DNA of 64,000 nt from Pseudorasbora parva (lineage: Eukaryota > Chordata > Actinopteri > Cypriniformes > Gobionidae). Shown piece after piece: positions 38,401-51,300 of this stretch. The position numbers were made by a program, and so were the translations under genes. Below the pieces are notes generated by a model. That model did not search any database and was not told the origin of the DNA. It worked only from the letters and a program-made list of their open reading frames with translations. The DNA is taken from the NCBI RefSeq assembly GCF_024679245.1, contig NC_090174.1:48991974-49055973 (forward strand). Reading direction: 5' to 3'. Every line of letters begins with the position of its first letter. Position 1 is the first letter of the stretch.

Positions 38401-41400
38401 TTAAAACCCGGTTATGATCCACAAGTGCGAAATGTGTAAAACTTGTTATGAATCCCCTGGTCTTAAGATTTTGTTCAGGAGTGTATTATTGGTATCGTCG
38501 TGAGGTACCCTGTGATTCCCACCCTATTATTTATATTAGTATAATGTAGTACTGACACTTAAACTCTGTAAACTTACATTTTTTTCTCACACAGTAATTT
38601 TCATTTTGGGTGAACTATACACAATTCAGATTGTTACTGTCCATTATGCATATTGTTGCATTTTTGTATTGCAATATTGTTGCACCCTTACTATATACTG
38701 TAGGTGTGTTTATGCAATGTCAAAATAATTATGGCATTCAAACTGCTTTAAAAAAAAAAAACTACAGAAACATTGAAAATGGCACTAATTAAATGTAGTT
38801 CCGTAAAAGTACCGGTAGTTATCTCTTAATATAATTATTTTTAAATTCCATTAATTCACTCTTAATAATCTGAAAATAAACAAGACATACAAACCAGTTT
38901 GATGTAGCTAGCAAAGAGTTAGATAACTAATGTCTAATGTCCTAAATTAACTTAATTATTTTATCTATAATACATTTGCATAACAAATGTATTATTTCAT
39001 GTTGTATTCATTTTGACGTTAATATTGTTTCCATAGAAATGCATAATTCTGACTCAAGGACGTGAACAGCTCAGAGTAGAACATCTGGGTTATTATTATC
39101 TGGTAATTACGTTAACATACTCTGATAAGATAAAAAATATTGTGTAAAATGTTATGCTTCAGGTATTTTTAATCAGGGATTAAAACGTTTCAGTGCTGCC
39201 TCAGAATTTTACAATATCTTAAAATCCAACATTATTTTGATGCCAATGTGTTGACCATCTTTTTCTGTCTGGTACGTGCATATGATAGCTATCAATATGC
39301 TGCCAACTGAATGATGTATCCTGTGTTTCATAGGGGTTTGAGACGCCTCTCCACTTTGCATGTAAATTTGGCTGTCCAGAGGTGGTGAACATACTCTGTT
39401 CTCATCCAGACATTGACAAGAACTGCAAGAACAAGTACAACCAGAAACCCTCTGAGGTACGGCAACCATGATACGTTAGCTTTAATGCTAAGGATTTCAT
39501 AATTTATTTTATCTTATTTATGAGTCCTCCATTGTATTCCCTTAATGTAGGTCATTTGTGAAAGAATGAAAGAAAAGGGTAAAATTCAAGAGGTCAAACA
39601 GAAGATGAATGAATATTTAGAAGGTAAGCCAAAAAGTTCCAAAAGGTCCAGTCTCTGTTTACTTCCTAGCGGAGTTCCAGGCAATCCTTTTTTTTTTGGT
39701 GAAAAGTTTCCATGGGGGCAGCCGTAAACAATCCTAAACTCTTAAAACAGTCATCAAAGATGAACTCTTGGGCCCCTGCAGCTCTTAATGTGGCTATTTT
39801 CGTCTTTAGCAGGAGAAAGAAGTGACATACAGTGGAAAGGCCTTGAATGAAGTGTATTGGGGTCCAGATAAAAATATTAGAGTATATACGCAAACAATCA
39901 TGAGGGTATGTGGTGTGAACTGTGTCGTTGTTTTGACGTGTTGCTCACTTTAATCTGTAGAAACAGTAAAATGCCACAATTATGTGCCGTGGTCCAGATG
40001 GAACCAAGCCAGGGTCCAGAATTGGACCTTGGCTCGCCAATTGATTATTGCTGGTACTTGTGTATTAAAACGTTTAAAAAAATGTACATTTAGTTGCATT
40101 TCATATTCTAACACCTGATTTCTGATTGGTTACAGATCGATTATACATCCCCTTATTGAGAGCCACCGATAACTCCTCCCAGCCTGTGATTGGTGCACCT
40201 TGGTCTCCTGAGCCTATGGAAAACCTGTCACCACGTTTACCCAGAAGCCCAAAGGATCCAGTTATGGCAGTCAGGGCATTTGCTGGGCCTTTAAGTCCAT
40301 CTAAAGTGAGTTTTTGTTGGGGGGGGGTTGGGGGGGGGGGATGGGTTGTGTGTGTTTTTTTCTTCTTCTTTTTTTAAAGTATATTACAGTTTTGTGCTGT
40401 CAGACTCAACAGATGTTTAGTCATTATGACCTAATCAAAGTTGTTTAATGAATGAAAACCATTGTGGTGTTCTAGGCGGATGAGTTCAGACGAGTGTGGA
40501 AGACTCCTCCCAGAGAACGAGCTGACCATTTCCACAACATCTTAAAGTCTGACCCAGACCGTGGGGCAGAAAGAGTTGGCAGGTCAGTGCTAAGATATCA
40601 TTTAAGGAAGCTAGACATTACTTGTATATCATACAGTCATGTGATGCTCTTCAGGCATTAATAGAGCATTGAGCATTCATAGATATTGGTGTCTTGTCTG
40701 TGAGCAGAGATCTGGCTCATGAACTTGGTCATCCCTGGGCAGAGTACTGGGATTTCCTAGATGCTTTTGTGGACCTACAGTCAACTGACGGCCTAAAAGT
40801 GCTTGAAGAATACCTCAGTAAAAAGGACTTCAGGGAGCGCGCTCATGAGGAGGCTGGAGAGAATGAAACCAGCAACAGGTTTAAAACCCCATCTCCGGGT
40901 AAGATCACTGATTCTTAACATACCTGCAGTCTTTTGCTGTTCTGACATTAAAATTGGCCATTTACCTGATTCATGCAAATCTGAGTTTCTATTTGGTGAA
41001 GGGTTATATGAACTGACTGTTTTCACAAAAGTTGATGGCATTTTCGTTTTATCTTGCCTCCGAATGCGCCGAATTTCCATAAGCACAACCTACTGTCAGA
41101 AAATAAATTTGCATTTTCATTCCGTTAGTCTGCCGATTTTGTTCAAACTAAATCAAGTGCCCTTATTAGGCCTTTTCGAATATTACCTTTCATGCATGCT
41201 GTTTGTGAATAAAAAAGGTCTGCAAACTTTTAAAGATAAAAGTGCACAACAAATATTAAAGTTATTGTCTCTTAAAAAAAGAATCGATTCTGAACTACAA
41301 AAACAAGTCTTTAAGAAGAAAAATTTGCTAGGCAGGATGCATTAAATTGTCAGCCAAGACATTTTTGTATAATGTTATATAATTTCTATTTCAAATAAAT

Positions 41401-44400
41401 TATCTTGTAAATACATTTGTAATAATATTTCACAACAGTATTATTGTTTTTAAAGTATTGTTGATCAAATAAATACAGGTCCTGGTCATATAATTAGAAT
41501 ATCATCAAAAAGTTGATATTAAATACTAATTCTATTCAAAAAGTGAACCTTATATATTTAAACATTTGTTACACATATAAATATTTTAAATGTTTATTTC
41601 TTTTAATTTTGATGATTATAACTGATAACTAAGGAAAATCCCAAATTCAGTATCTCAGAAAATTAGAATATTACTTAAGACCAACACAAAGAGAGGATTT
41701 TTAGAAATCTTGGCAAACTGAAAAGTATGAACTAGGGATGGGCATTTTTGTCAGTTTTTCATATCGATCTTCGATAGGTCTCAAAAACGAGTAATCGATT
41801 TACCATGGGGGTCGTTTGTCTCCGTCATGGAAATATGAAACTATTTTAAGACTGTTACGAAAATTTATGCTGACAAAAACATGAGATGTCTATGCAAATA
41901 TGAACATATGACTATAAAAAAATAACTGCTAGATTATGATGCATAAATGTATTTGAAAAACAAAATAACCGTCTCCAAGTCAATGATTTCGGGCATTGTA
42001 TTTGAGCTGAAACTGTGAATACACCACCCCGCAGAGCTTTGCTAGAGAATTAATAAACTCAGTCAAACGCATCCTATATGAGATTCATCAGATATCTGCC
42101 TATTACAATTTACATCTGCCCAAAAGGACGCAAATGCGCACTTGAACTTGGCCATGCTGTTTTACAGGCTTGAAAACAAAACTCATTTTGAATACGCTTT
42201 TCCCTTAACAACAACGCTAATACACGGGCAACGAAACCACAGATCATTTTTTCAACACTATAATCGTGTTTTTATTATAATTCTATATAGCCTACATGAC
42301 AGATTGGCGCTGCACATAATTTTATTTTTCATGATCAAAGTAAGTAGCATCACTGCGTGTTTTCGAATCCATGAGAAACTACTTTAAAACAGATCTACTG
42401 TTAAAAAATGAGTAACACTGCTGCATTAATAATATCATCAATGATTTTGAATGCTGTGTATGTGACAGATCGGCGCCGCACATCTTGCACTGTATTTCAT
42501 GATCATTCACAGTGCTTCAGTTTCACTTTATTTTGCAGTCTAATGCTAACCAATCAGACCTCAGTTACCATCCAAAATGCCGCAATAACCAATCTGGGAA
42601 ATATACAAATATAATTTTTTTTAATGTCAGGGCGATCATCGTTTTTATGATCGATCGTCGCTGTCACGTTCGAGTACTTGACCACTGTTGCCCATCCCTA
42701 GTATGAACATGAAAAGTATGAGCATGTACAGCACTCAATGCTTAGTTTGGGCTCCTTTTGCCTGAATTACTGCAGCAATGCGGCGTATCATGGAGTCGAT
42801 CAGTCTGTGGCACTGCTCAGGTGTTATGAGAGCCCAGGTTGCTCTGATAGTGGCCTTCAGCTCTTCTGCATTGTTGGGTCTGGCATATAGCATCTTCCTC
42901 TTCACAACACCCCATAGATTTTCTATGGGGTTAAGGCTTAATTTGTCAGGTTTGCTGGCCAATTAAGAACAGGGATACCATGATCCTTAAACCAGGTACT
43001 GGTTGCTTTGGCACTGTGTGCAGGTGCAAATCCTGTTGGAAATCTGCATCTCCTTAAAGTTGGTCACCAGTAGAAAGCATTAAGTGCTCTAAAACTTCCT
43101 GGTACACAGCTGTGTTGACCTTGGACCTCAGAAAACACAGTGGACCAACACCAGCAGATGACATGGCACCCCAAACCATCCCTGACTGTGGAAACTTTAC
43201 ACTTGACCTCAAGCAACATGGAATGTGTGCCTTTCTCCTCTCTTCCTCCAGACTCTGGGACCCTGATTTGAAAATTCAAATGCAAAATTTATTTTCATCT
43301 GAGAGCATAACTTTGGACCACTCGGAAATCCTTTTTTGTCTTTTTGTCTCTCCAGGGTGCAGTTATCCCTGTTGCTTGTAAACTTTTTTTCTACCACATC
43401 TTTTCCTTCCCTTCACCTCTCTATTAATGTGCTTGGACACAGCTCTGTGAACAGCCAGCTTCTTTTTTTTTTTTTTACAATGACATTTTGTGTCTTGTCT
43501 TGTGCAAGGTGTCATTGGTCGTCTTTTGGACAACTGTCAGCAGCAGTCTTCCCCATGATTGTGTAGCCTCCAGAACCAGACTGAGAGACCATTTAAAGGC
43601 CTTTGCAGGAGTTTTGAGTTAATTAGCTGATTATAGTATGGCACCAGGTGTCTTCAATAGTGAACCTTTTCACAATATTCTTCTAATATTCTGAGATAGT
43701 GAATTTGGGATTTTCCTTAGTTGTCAGTTATAATCATCAAAATTAAAAGAAATAAACATGTGAAATATATCAGTATGCGTAATGAATGAATATAATATAC
43801 CAGTTTCACTTTTTTAATGGAATTATTGAAATAAATAAACTTTTTGATGATATTCTAATTATATGACCAGCATGGCGAGACTTCTAATGTCCTCTTTTAC
43901 ATTTCAGGCAAACTGAAGAAGTTCTGTAACTCCATCTCTGTGGGGGCATTTCTAGATGAGGGTGATGACATCAGCCTGGAGGAGATCAAGAACAGGCAGA
44001 ATGCTGCACTCACCAGTATTTCTTCTGTGTGCTCCAAAGATGGCCTGCAGGGGGCGGTAGGGGGCCTTGAATTTCACATCCTACCAGTTTCCCACAGTGC
44101 TGACCTCATAGAGGCAGCGGCAGAACAAGATTTACTGCTCTCTGAGAAATCCTTGATCTCCAGCAGTAAAAATGGCCTTTGCGAACAGGGCCCCGGGGAC
44201 AGGACTCCAAACGGGGACAAAATGTCCCCTCGCATCTGCAGTTCCTCCAATTCCTGCATGCTGTCGCCCATCTCAAACCTAATGGTTGAGTTTGAGAGGA
44301 TGTCTCTGCTGGATGAGCCAGAAAGGACAAATAGGGAGAGGAGGAGGAGTGGAGGGAAACGCCACAGAGACGCCCAGGCCACAGAGCTCACCTCCGGTCT

Positions 44401-47400
44401 GGGCCGTCTCTCGCTGTCCTCGGAAGATGACTCTGTGTTTGAGAAAGATAGGACACTTGTGTTACGAGCAGCTGAGAAGGATGGAGTGGAGAGAAGAAAT
44501 GAAATAGATGGGAGGTCCACTGCAAGTTCAGATGAATACTTTCTGGCTAGTGAGAGGTTAGAACCTCTGAACCAACAGACTGTAGAGACTTCAGGGGGTG
44601 AGCGCACGATATGTGCCAGATCAAAATCCTGGGATCATGGGGGAAGAGACCTCAGCTCCTCAGGGTCTTCCAGCTCTTACAGATCACTTGACAGCTCTCA
44701 GGACTTCATACTGCGGACCCCTCCCAGAGTGACGAAAAGACTCTTCATTGAAGGGTGAGAGAAGCATATGATCACTGATTATTTCAGGCGGTATCATATA
44801 ATTTCTAAATTGTGATTTCTAGACTAGGAAACTAGTGGAATGAACTATTAAGGCTCTTGTAGTACACTACGAGGGCGGTTCCAGGCCCTTTTTAGAAAAC
44901 TGTAATCAACTATCTGAACGATTCCAGTGATGTTTCCTCTAGAACGTTTATCATTTTCACTTGTTTTTTTAAAGTCTTGTCAGTTTAAATATTCAATGTG
45001 TTATTCACACGCTGTGATAGAGTGTTTCTGTGCACGCACACAGACAGCGAGTGATTGAGTTCTCTTTTGCGTCTTCAGCAAATACACACAAAATTATTTA
45101 AAGATGCAAGTCTTGACTAGTATATGCGTAAACAGTTGCTTATGTCTTAAGTGAACAAAGTTGTTCAAAACTTAAGTTGTTAAAAATAGTGGATGTGAGT
45201 TAATATGACCCTCTGTGGTGAAAAATCTAATTTTTTATGTTGTTTATATATGTCTATGTGTTTTAAAAAAAAAAATGCTTTAAGACTGGTCTCAAACTCA
45301 ACTTACCTGTGGGCCGTTGGAAGTACAGTCCAACCCTCTACAATGCGAGTAAAGCACTCACATATGCGAGTAAATGTTCACTCTGGGCGACTAAATAATA
45401 TCTATCATTAGCCGTTGACTAATAAATTCGTAGATTTTTTCGCAGTGTGTGTTAGAGAATTAGAAGAAGTTTAGCATAGATTTATTTTCACTCGCTGAAC
45501 CAAGGTTATTTTCGTAAACGAAAACTGAAACTAAGACTAAAACTATTGGTCAAAAAACATTTTCGTAAACTGAAATAAAATTTAAAAATCTGAATAAATA
45601 AAAAACTAAAACTAAACGAAACTAACTACTCTTACTAAAAAACTAACTGAAATAAAATAATAATTAGCAAAAATAAATATTCGTTTTCGTTATTAATCAA
45701 TCAATCAATCAAACTTTATTTGTATAGCACCTTCCAACAACCAAAAGGAGGACCAAGGTGCTTTACATTTAGAACAGAAAAATATCTACAATAAATAATA
45801 TATTAATACATGAAGCAATAACCAAAGGAACAGTTACACAAAATACAAAAATAAAATTCAAAAATAAAATTCAAAGTGCCACAGTGCTACTGTGTGTTAA
45901 AAGCCAGTTTAAATAAATGCGTTTTTAACCTGGACTTGAATAGGGCCAGGTCTGTAAGAACACGCAGGTCTACTGGTAGAGTGTTCCAAAGTTTAGGAGC
46001 AGCAAAAGCAAATGAACGATCGCCCCACTGCTTGCACCGGGACCTCGGAACAACTAGCCTCATCTGGTCAGCCGACCGGAGGGCTCTGTTTGGACGGTGG
46101 ACACTTAAAATCTCTGATAAATAAGGTGGCGCAAGGCCATTAAGAGCTTTAAAGGCAAACATTAAAATTTTAAAATCAACACGGTACCTAACCGGGAGCC
46201 AGTGGAGAGAACAGAGAACTGGACTAATATGGCTGTGTCTAGATGTACCGGTTAGAAGACGAGCAGCTGCATTCTGTACCAGTTGGAGACGATGGAGTGA
46301 AGACTGTGTGATGCCAATGTAGAGTGCGTTACAGTAATCAATGCGTGAGCTGATAAAAGCATGAATTGCCTTTTCCAGATCACTGCGGCACAGAAAAGGC
46401 TTTACTTTGGCTAAAAGTCGCAGCTGGAAAAAGCTTGCTTTTACTACAGAGTTAATTTGTTTGTTAAAATTCAGATCTCTGTCAAAGATCACCCCCAGAT
46501 TCTTTATTGCCTCACTAACTTGAGGGGTTGTGCTTGATGATAAATCGTGGTGTAAAATAGGGGAACCAAAAATAATGTATTCCGTTTTACTCTCGTTCAG
46601 ATGAAGAAAGTTTCGTGAAAGCCATAGTTTAATCTCAGATAGGCAACTATGCAAGGAGTCTAGAGCTGAACCATCATTTGGAAGCACAGGCATATAGACC
46701 TGGAGGTCGTCTGCATATAGGTGGAAAGACAGATTGTGCTTGGCAATAATGGAACCAAGAGGCAACATGTACAGTGAAAATAGAACAGGGCCAAGAATGG
46801 ATCCTTGTGGCACTCCAGAGGACAGAGGAGCAGTGGATGACGAAAATTCATTGATCATAACTGAAAAGCTCCTGTTGTTCAAGTAGGAGCGAAACCACTG
46901 CAGGACTGAACCCGTGAGGCCGACCTGTTGAGCAAGGCGGGCGATAAGTACTGAATGGTCCACAGTGTCGAAAGCTGCTGTTAGATCCAGCATCACCAAC
47001 AGCACAGATCTTTTAGCATCAAGGGATAGAAGGATGTCGTTGTGGACTTTCAGCAGCGCAGACTCAGTGCTATGTCGTGACCTAAAACCAGACTGAAACT
47101 TTTCTAAAATTGAGTTATTTTCTAAAAAAGGCTGTAACTGTGATAGCACAACTTTTTCTAGGACCTTTGATAAAAATGGTAAATGTGAGACAGGTCTAAA
47201 ATTAGACAAAATGTCGGGATCCAGGTTGGGTTTTTTTAAAAGTGGTCTGACCACTGCGTGCTTGAAGACAGTTGGGACAGTCCCTGAGCTGAGGCAGCTG
47301 TTAATGAGCGAGAGGACGCACGGTCCAACAGTATCAAAGACCTGTTTGAGCACCTTGGTTGGAACAATATCGAGGGGGCAGTTGGTGGGCGACAACCCCT

Positions 47401-47948
47401 GTACCACCCCAGAAAGGCGTGATAAAGACACCGGTTCAAATCGTTCAAACACTGCAGGTGAGACAACAGGAGGGACAGCATTGGTGTAAAAAGTACTGTT
47501 CATATTCTGCCTAACAGAGGATACTTAATAAGCTCACTTTAATGTGGTGGAAAATCTGACTGTGGCGGTTGAGGGAGTGTCTGTATTGCGCTACTGCGCG
47601 TGAAGTGATCTGAGTGACGGACGCGGGCAGACAGGCAACACATCGCTAAACGGCAGTTCACAAAGAATCAATGCGTCCGTGGCAGTGAAATGGGAAATAA
47701 CACAAGGTAATGAGATGCACGTTGAACTTCTTTTAACTTAAGCTCACTGTTTTAGAATGCCGTTTCTTACGCGACGAGAGACGCAGGCGCAAAAGTCAGC
47801 AACTAGTAGCAAGTACTAGCCTACTGTACGTTTGAGATTTCATGTTTGCATGATATTGACAGGCTCAAAGGTGTTATCATAATCATTTACATTATATTAT
47901 ATTATTATCTGTGTGGAGACATTTCCCCACAAAGTAGGGAATACCAGG

Positions 47949-47998
<50 letters not shown>

Positions 47999-48262
47999 TT
48001 CACTATATAAGTGAGGACATTGCATAGACTTCCATTGATTTTATATCAGGTTAATGATATTTTATATCCCCTAACCCAACCCCTATCCCTAAACCTCCCT
48101 ATCCCAAGAACGTGCAAAACAATAGATTTAAATAAAAACATGTTTTGGCCGATTTATAAGCCTTGTTAACTAGTGAGGACCAGTCAAATGTCCTTATTAG
48201 TCAGTTATCATAATATTTTACTAGATAAGTGAAGACATTGGCCCCCTTTACAATTATAGCAC

Positions 48263-48325
<63 letters not shown>

Positions 48326-51300
48326 CACAACAGTGTGTGTTGGCTGTATTCAGATGACTTTAGCTGTGGTCTTACACTGCTAGCCTACATTGTACTACTG
48401 AAGAAATTAAAATAAGCTTTTAATTGTTTAACAATATTTAATCTTTGTTATGAATGAGTTTGTCTGGAATTTATAATTTTTACTTTTATATTTTACTTTG
48501 TATTTATTTTGTTCTTTAAGATAGATCCTCTGAGTATTAGCCTATGTCAAAAATATCAAATATAATTTTTTAATATCAAAATATAATTTATTTCATTTTT
48601 AATCTCCAGATCGTTGTTTGTATAGGTCATAGTTTGACTCAAGCTTTTTGCTCAAAGGTGAAAACCCAACTTTATGCATGTTTTGTAAGACCGTCCTGGG
48701 TTTAAACAATAATGCTCGTTTATCAAGTGATTTCACTTAAGGATGTTTAGTAAGATTAAACTCTAATCTGTGCAAACATTAAACTTTGCTGAAATTCAAA
48801 ACCTTGATTTGGTCTCTACACTTCATTATGCTAACTCTGCTAAACTATAATTACTAAAACTGAAACTAAATAAATAAAAACTAAATAGAAATGTATTTGC
48901 AAAATAAAAACTAAACTAAAACTACCAAAACCATTTGTAAAACTAACTAAAACTAAACTGAAATTTGTAGCAAAATTGAAAACGATAATAAAATAAAAAC
49001 TAATTTCAAAAAGAAAAACTATAATAACCTTGCGCTGAACACTCAGAATGAGCGCGTGAGAGTTTTCCAGCTCATCTAACGACGTACCATAAACTCTAGT
49101 GTGAAGGTGCACAACTTACTGTCACTCTGCTGAGTGCAGTTCTTACAACAAACACGTACGCGCACATGCACGAGAGAGAGTTGAGTCATACCACGCAGAA
49201 TTGATGCACTACATGTTAACGTTGTTGTTGTTTTTTTCCGGAAGTGGCGCAACTAATGAGCAAACGGCAATCTCATTGGCTGGCGCTCATCTTTACCTGT
49301 CCCTGTTTTGATTTTAGCAAATCAGTTTGAGCGAATGCTGTCAACGTGATTAATATTCATGAACCCAGCAGCTTATCAATCCAACTTTAATCAAACTTAT
49401 ATTACTATTATCAATTTTTTTACAGAAACACCAACAATATCTTAAGCACCACCACCAGTCCAAAGTTCAGTTAAAGCTGCAGTAGGGGGTTTTATTTATT
49501 TTTTGACTTAGCCTGAAAATTTGAACAAGCACAACTCACAGGTCACTCCTCCTTGCTCTCTGCTTCGCTACAGCTCTCCCTCCACAGCTCCTCCACCATC
49601 ACAGCGGAGCCTGTCGCTGGCTAGTAAGTAAATAGGGCCACCGGCGGATAAACAGTTATGGCACATTCACGGGTATGGATGAAACATCAACAATATAATT
49701 TACATTGACTATGGCCTGTAGAGTAAGTAATAGACTAAGTAAAAGTCTATAAGTAATAAATAGCTAGTGAGATAATATAATGGTAATTAACGTTACAGTA
49801 TGCAAGTAATTATTCTATTGATATGTAATGCTAAATATGTTTTACTAGTACATTATTTCAGCAACATGACAAGCCAATGAATTAGTAGGTTTCAATAGTT
49901 GCTTTGCACAGTGACAGTGAAGGACATTTTATCTGTAAGTCATGCGGCTAGAGTTTTGACATAGTTAACATACTTCTTAAAAATGAAACAAATCGAGCAG
50001 GGATACATACTTGCCAAGCAGAAATGGGGATAACTCTGCATCGTTTTTTAATCCTTTCAGGACACATAACGTTAGCTCCCTCCACCTCAGAAAAGCCGCT
50101 CTGATATTTAACCTCGTTTTATTTCGAGCTCTATCGAATTCTTTCTTTTTGTCATCGTCATCTGTCTTTTTCCGTTTACCCGTCTTTATTTTATGAGCAG
50201 GTGCCATTCGAGGAAATGGCAGTTTGGATTGTTTGTCCGCCATAAGCAAAGCTGCTGTACACCTAGCAATCTTGTACGCACACAAGCTTGATTGACGCTG
50301 CTAAGACACTCCTCCTGGCTCTGATTGGTTGTTTCTTACCGGGAGCTGTGTATTTCTGCAAATGGCAATAGGACCACTGGGAGGAGCCAGAGGAGCTTGA
50401 TTTTTTTTCCCCCACAGATAATCTGTCTCATGTTCTACTGTCAGGACATGATGACAGGTTTAACAAATATGTAAAAAAATAAAATAAAAACATTTTTACA
50501 AAAGTTACCTACTGCAGTTTTAAATGAAAAATATGCATTCCTACATGGTTACCAACAGTTTTAGTTATAATTACTAAAATTCTATAATTAAATAGTGCTT
50601 GATAATTATATCATAACATTTGCTTGATTGACTGATGTTAATAGTGTATATTCAGATATTTAAAAAGCTGTGCCATTTTACAAAGATATAAATTTAGTGT
50701 TTTATATTTTTATAAAAGTATAATATAATATAGTATATCAGTCTGGCAACTAAACAAAAAAATATACTTGGCAATTCTATTACCAAGGTGTGCGTAGATG
50801 GTTGCAGTCTAGATCAGGCTTGGCCACATCAAGTATTACACAAAAAGTGTTTCAAAACAAGGAGCACAACTGATCCATTCTTTTCAATCGTTATTATTAA
50901 CAGTTCTTCAGCATAAATGTTTCTTCTGAACATGAACTGTTCCTCTTAATTTGAACATTCCTTTCTGAACATGAACGATTTTACATTATGTGAACGTTGG
51001 ACGCTGCTTGCACAGAGCCGACTCTATTTTTGAAAATTAGCCTATAGAAATGTAATCATTATGTAATAATGAAATATGGGGGACCAATTATTTTTAATTT
51101 TTATAAAGCATAAAGAAACAGAACAATGAACAAAATTCTAGGTCTAATTCTAGTTGGGAAATAATGCTTTTGAGACCATTTGCAAACAATATTTGCATTA
51201 ATTTGCGTCATATATTATTAGTCCAGAGATTCTTTGCATTAGTGAATAAATGCATAGATCCAATGATAACTCTTTAAAGGTTTCTTCAGCGATTAGCATA

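Larger units (their letters stand above)
35187..38526. mobile_element. Second-level hAT-like element
   Basis: Begins TAGGGGTGGGACAAAATATT and ends GATTCCCACCCTA, inverted in the outer bases. It is flanked by TTATATAT (35179-35186) and TTATTTAT (38527-38534), 7 of 8 matching. It lies inside the 34877-38690 element and is interrupted by the Tc1-like element. Confidence 0.8.
34877..38690. mobile_element. Outermost hAT-like element of a four-level nest
   Basis: Termini TAGGGGTGTAATGATAC and, at the right, the mirrored TTGCACCCTTA. A perfect 8-bp duplication CTATATAC lies at 34869-34876 and 38691-38698. Only about 310 bp on the left and 160 bp on the right belong to this element; the rest is later insertions. 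Located in ankle2 intron 4 (33718-39333). Confidence 0.88.
45501..49032. mobile_element. hAT-like element carrying an L2 insertion
   Basis: Ends CAAGGTTATT and AATAACCTTG are perfect inverted repeats. CGCTGAAC is duplicated exactly at 45493-45500 and 49033-49040. Sub-terminal regions (45510-45690 and 48840-49030) are A-rich with repeated AACTAAAACT units. The interior holds the L2 retrotransposon and the CA-flanked repeat. Located in ankle2 intron 10 (44755-52884). Confidence 0.88.

Noticed and set aside
44074..44607. 177-codon minus-strand frame opposite the large ankle2 exon
   Set aside because: It is a shadow of the Ser/Glu-rich coding sequence on the plus strand.
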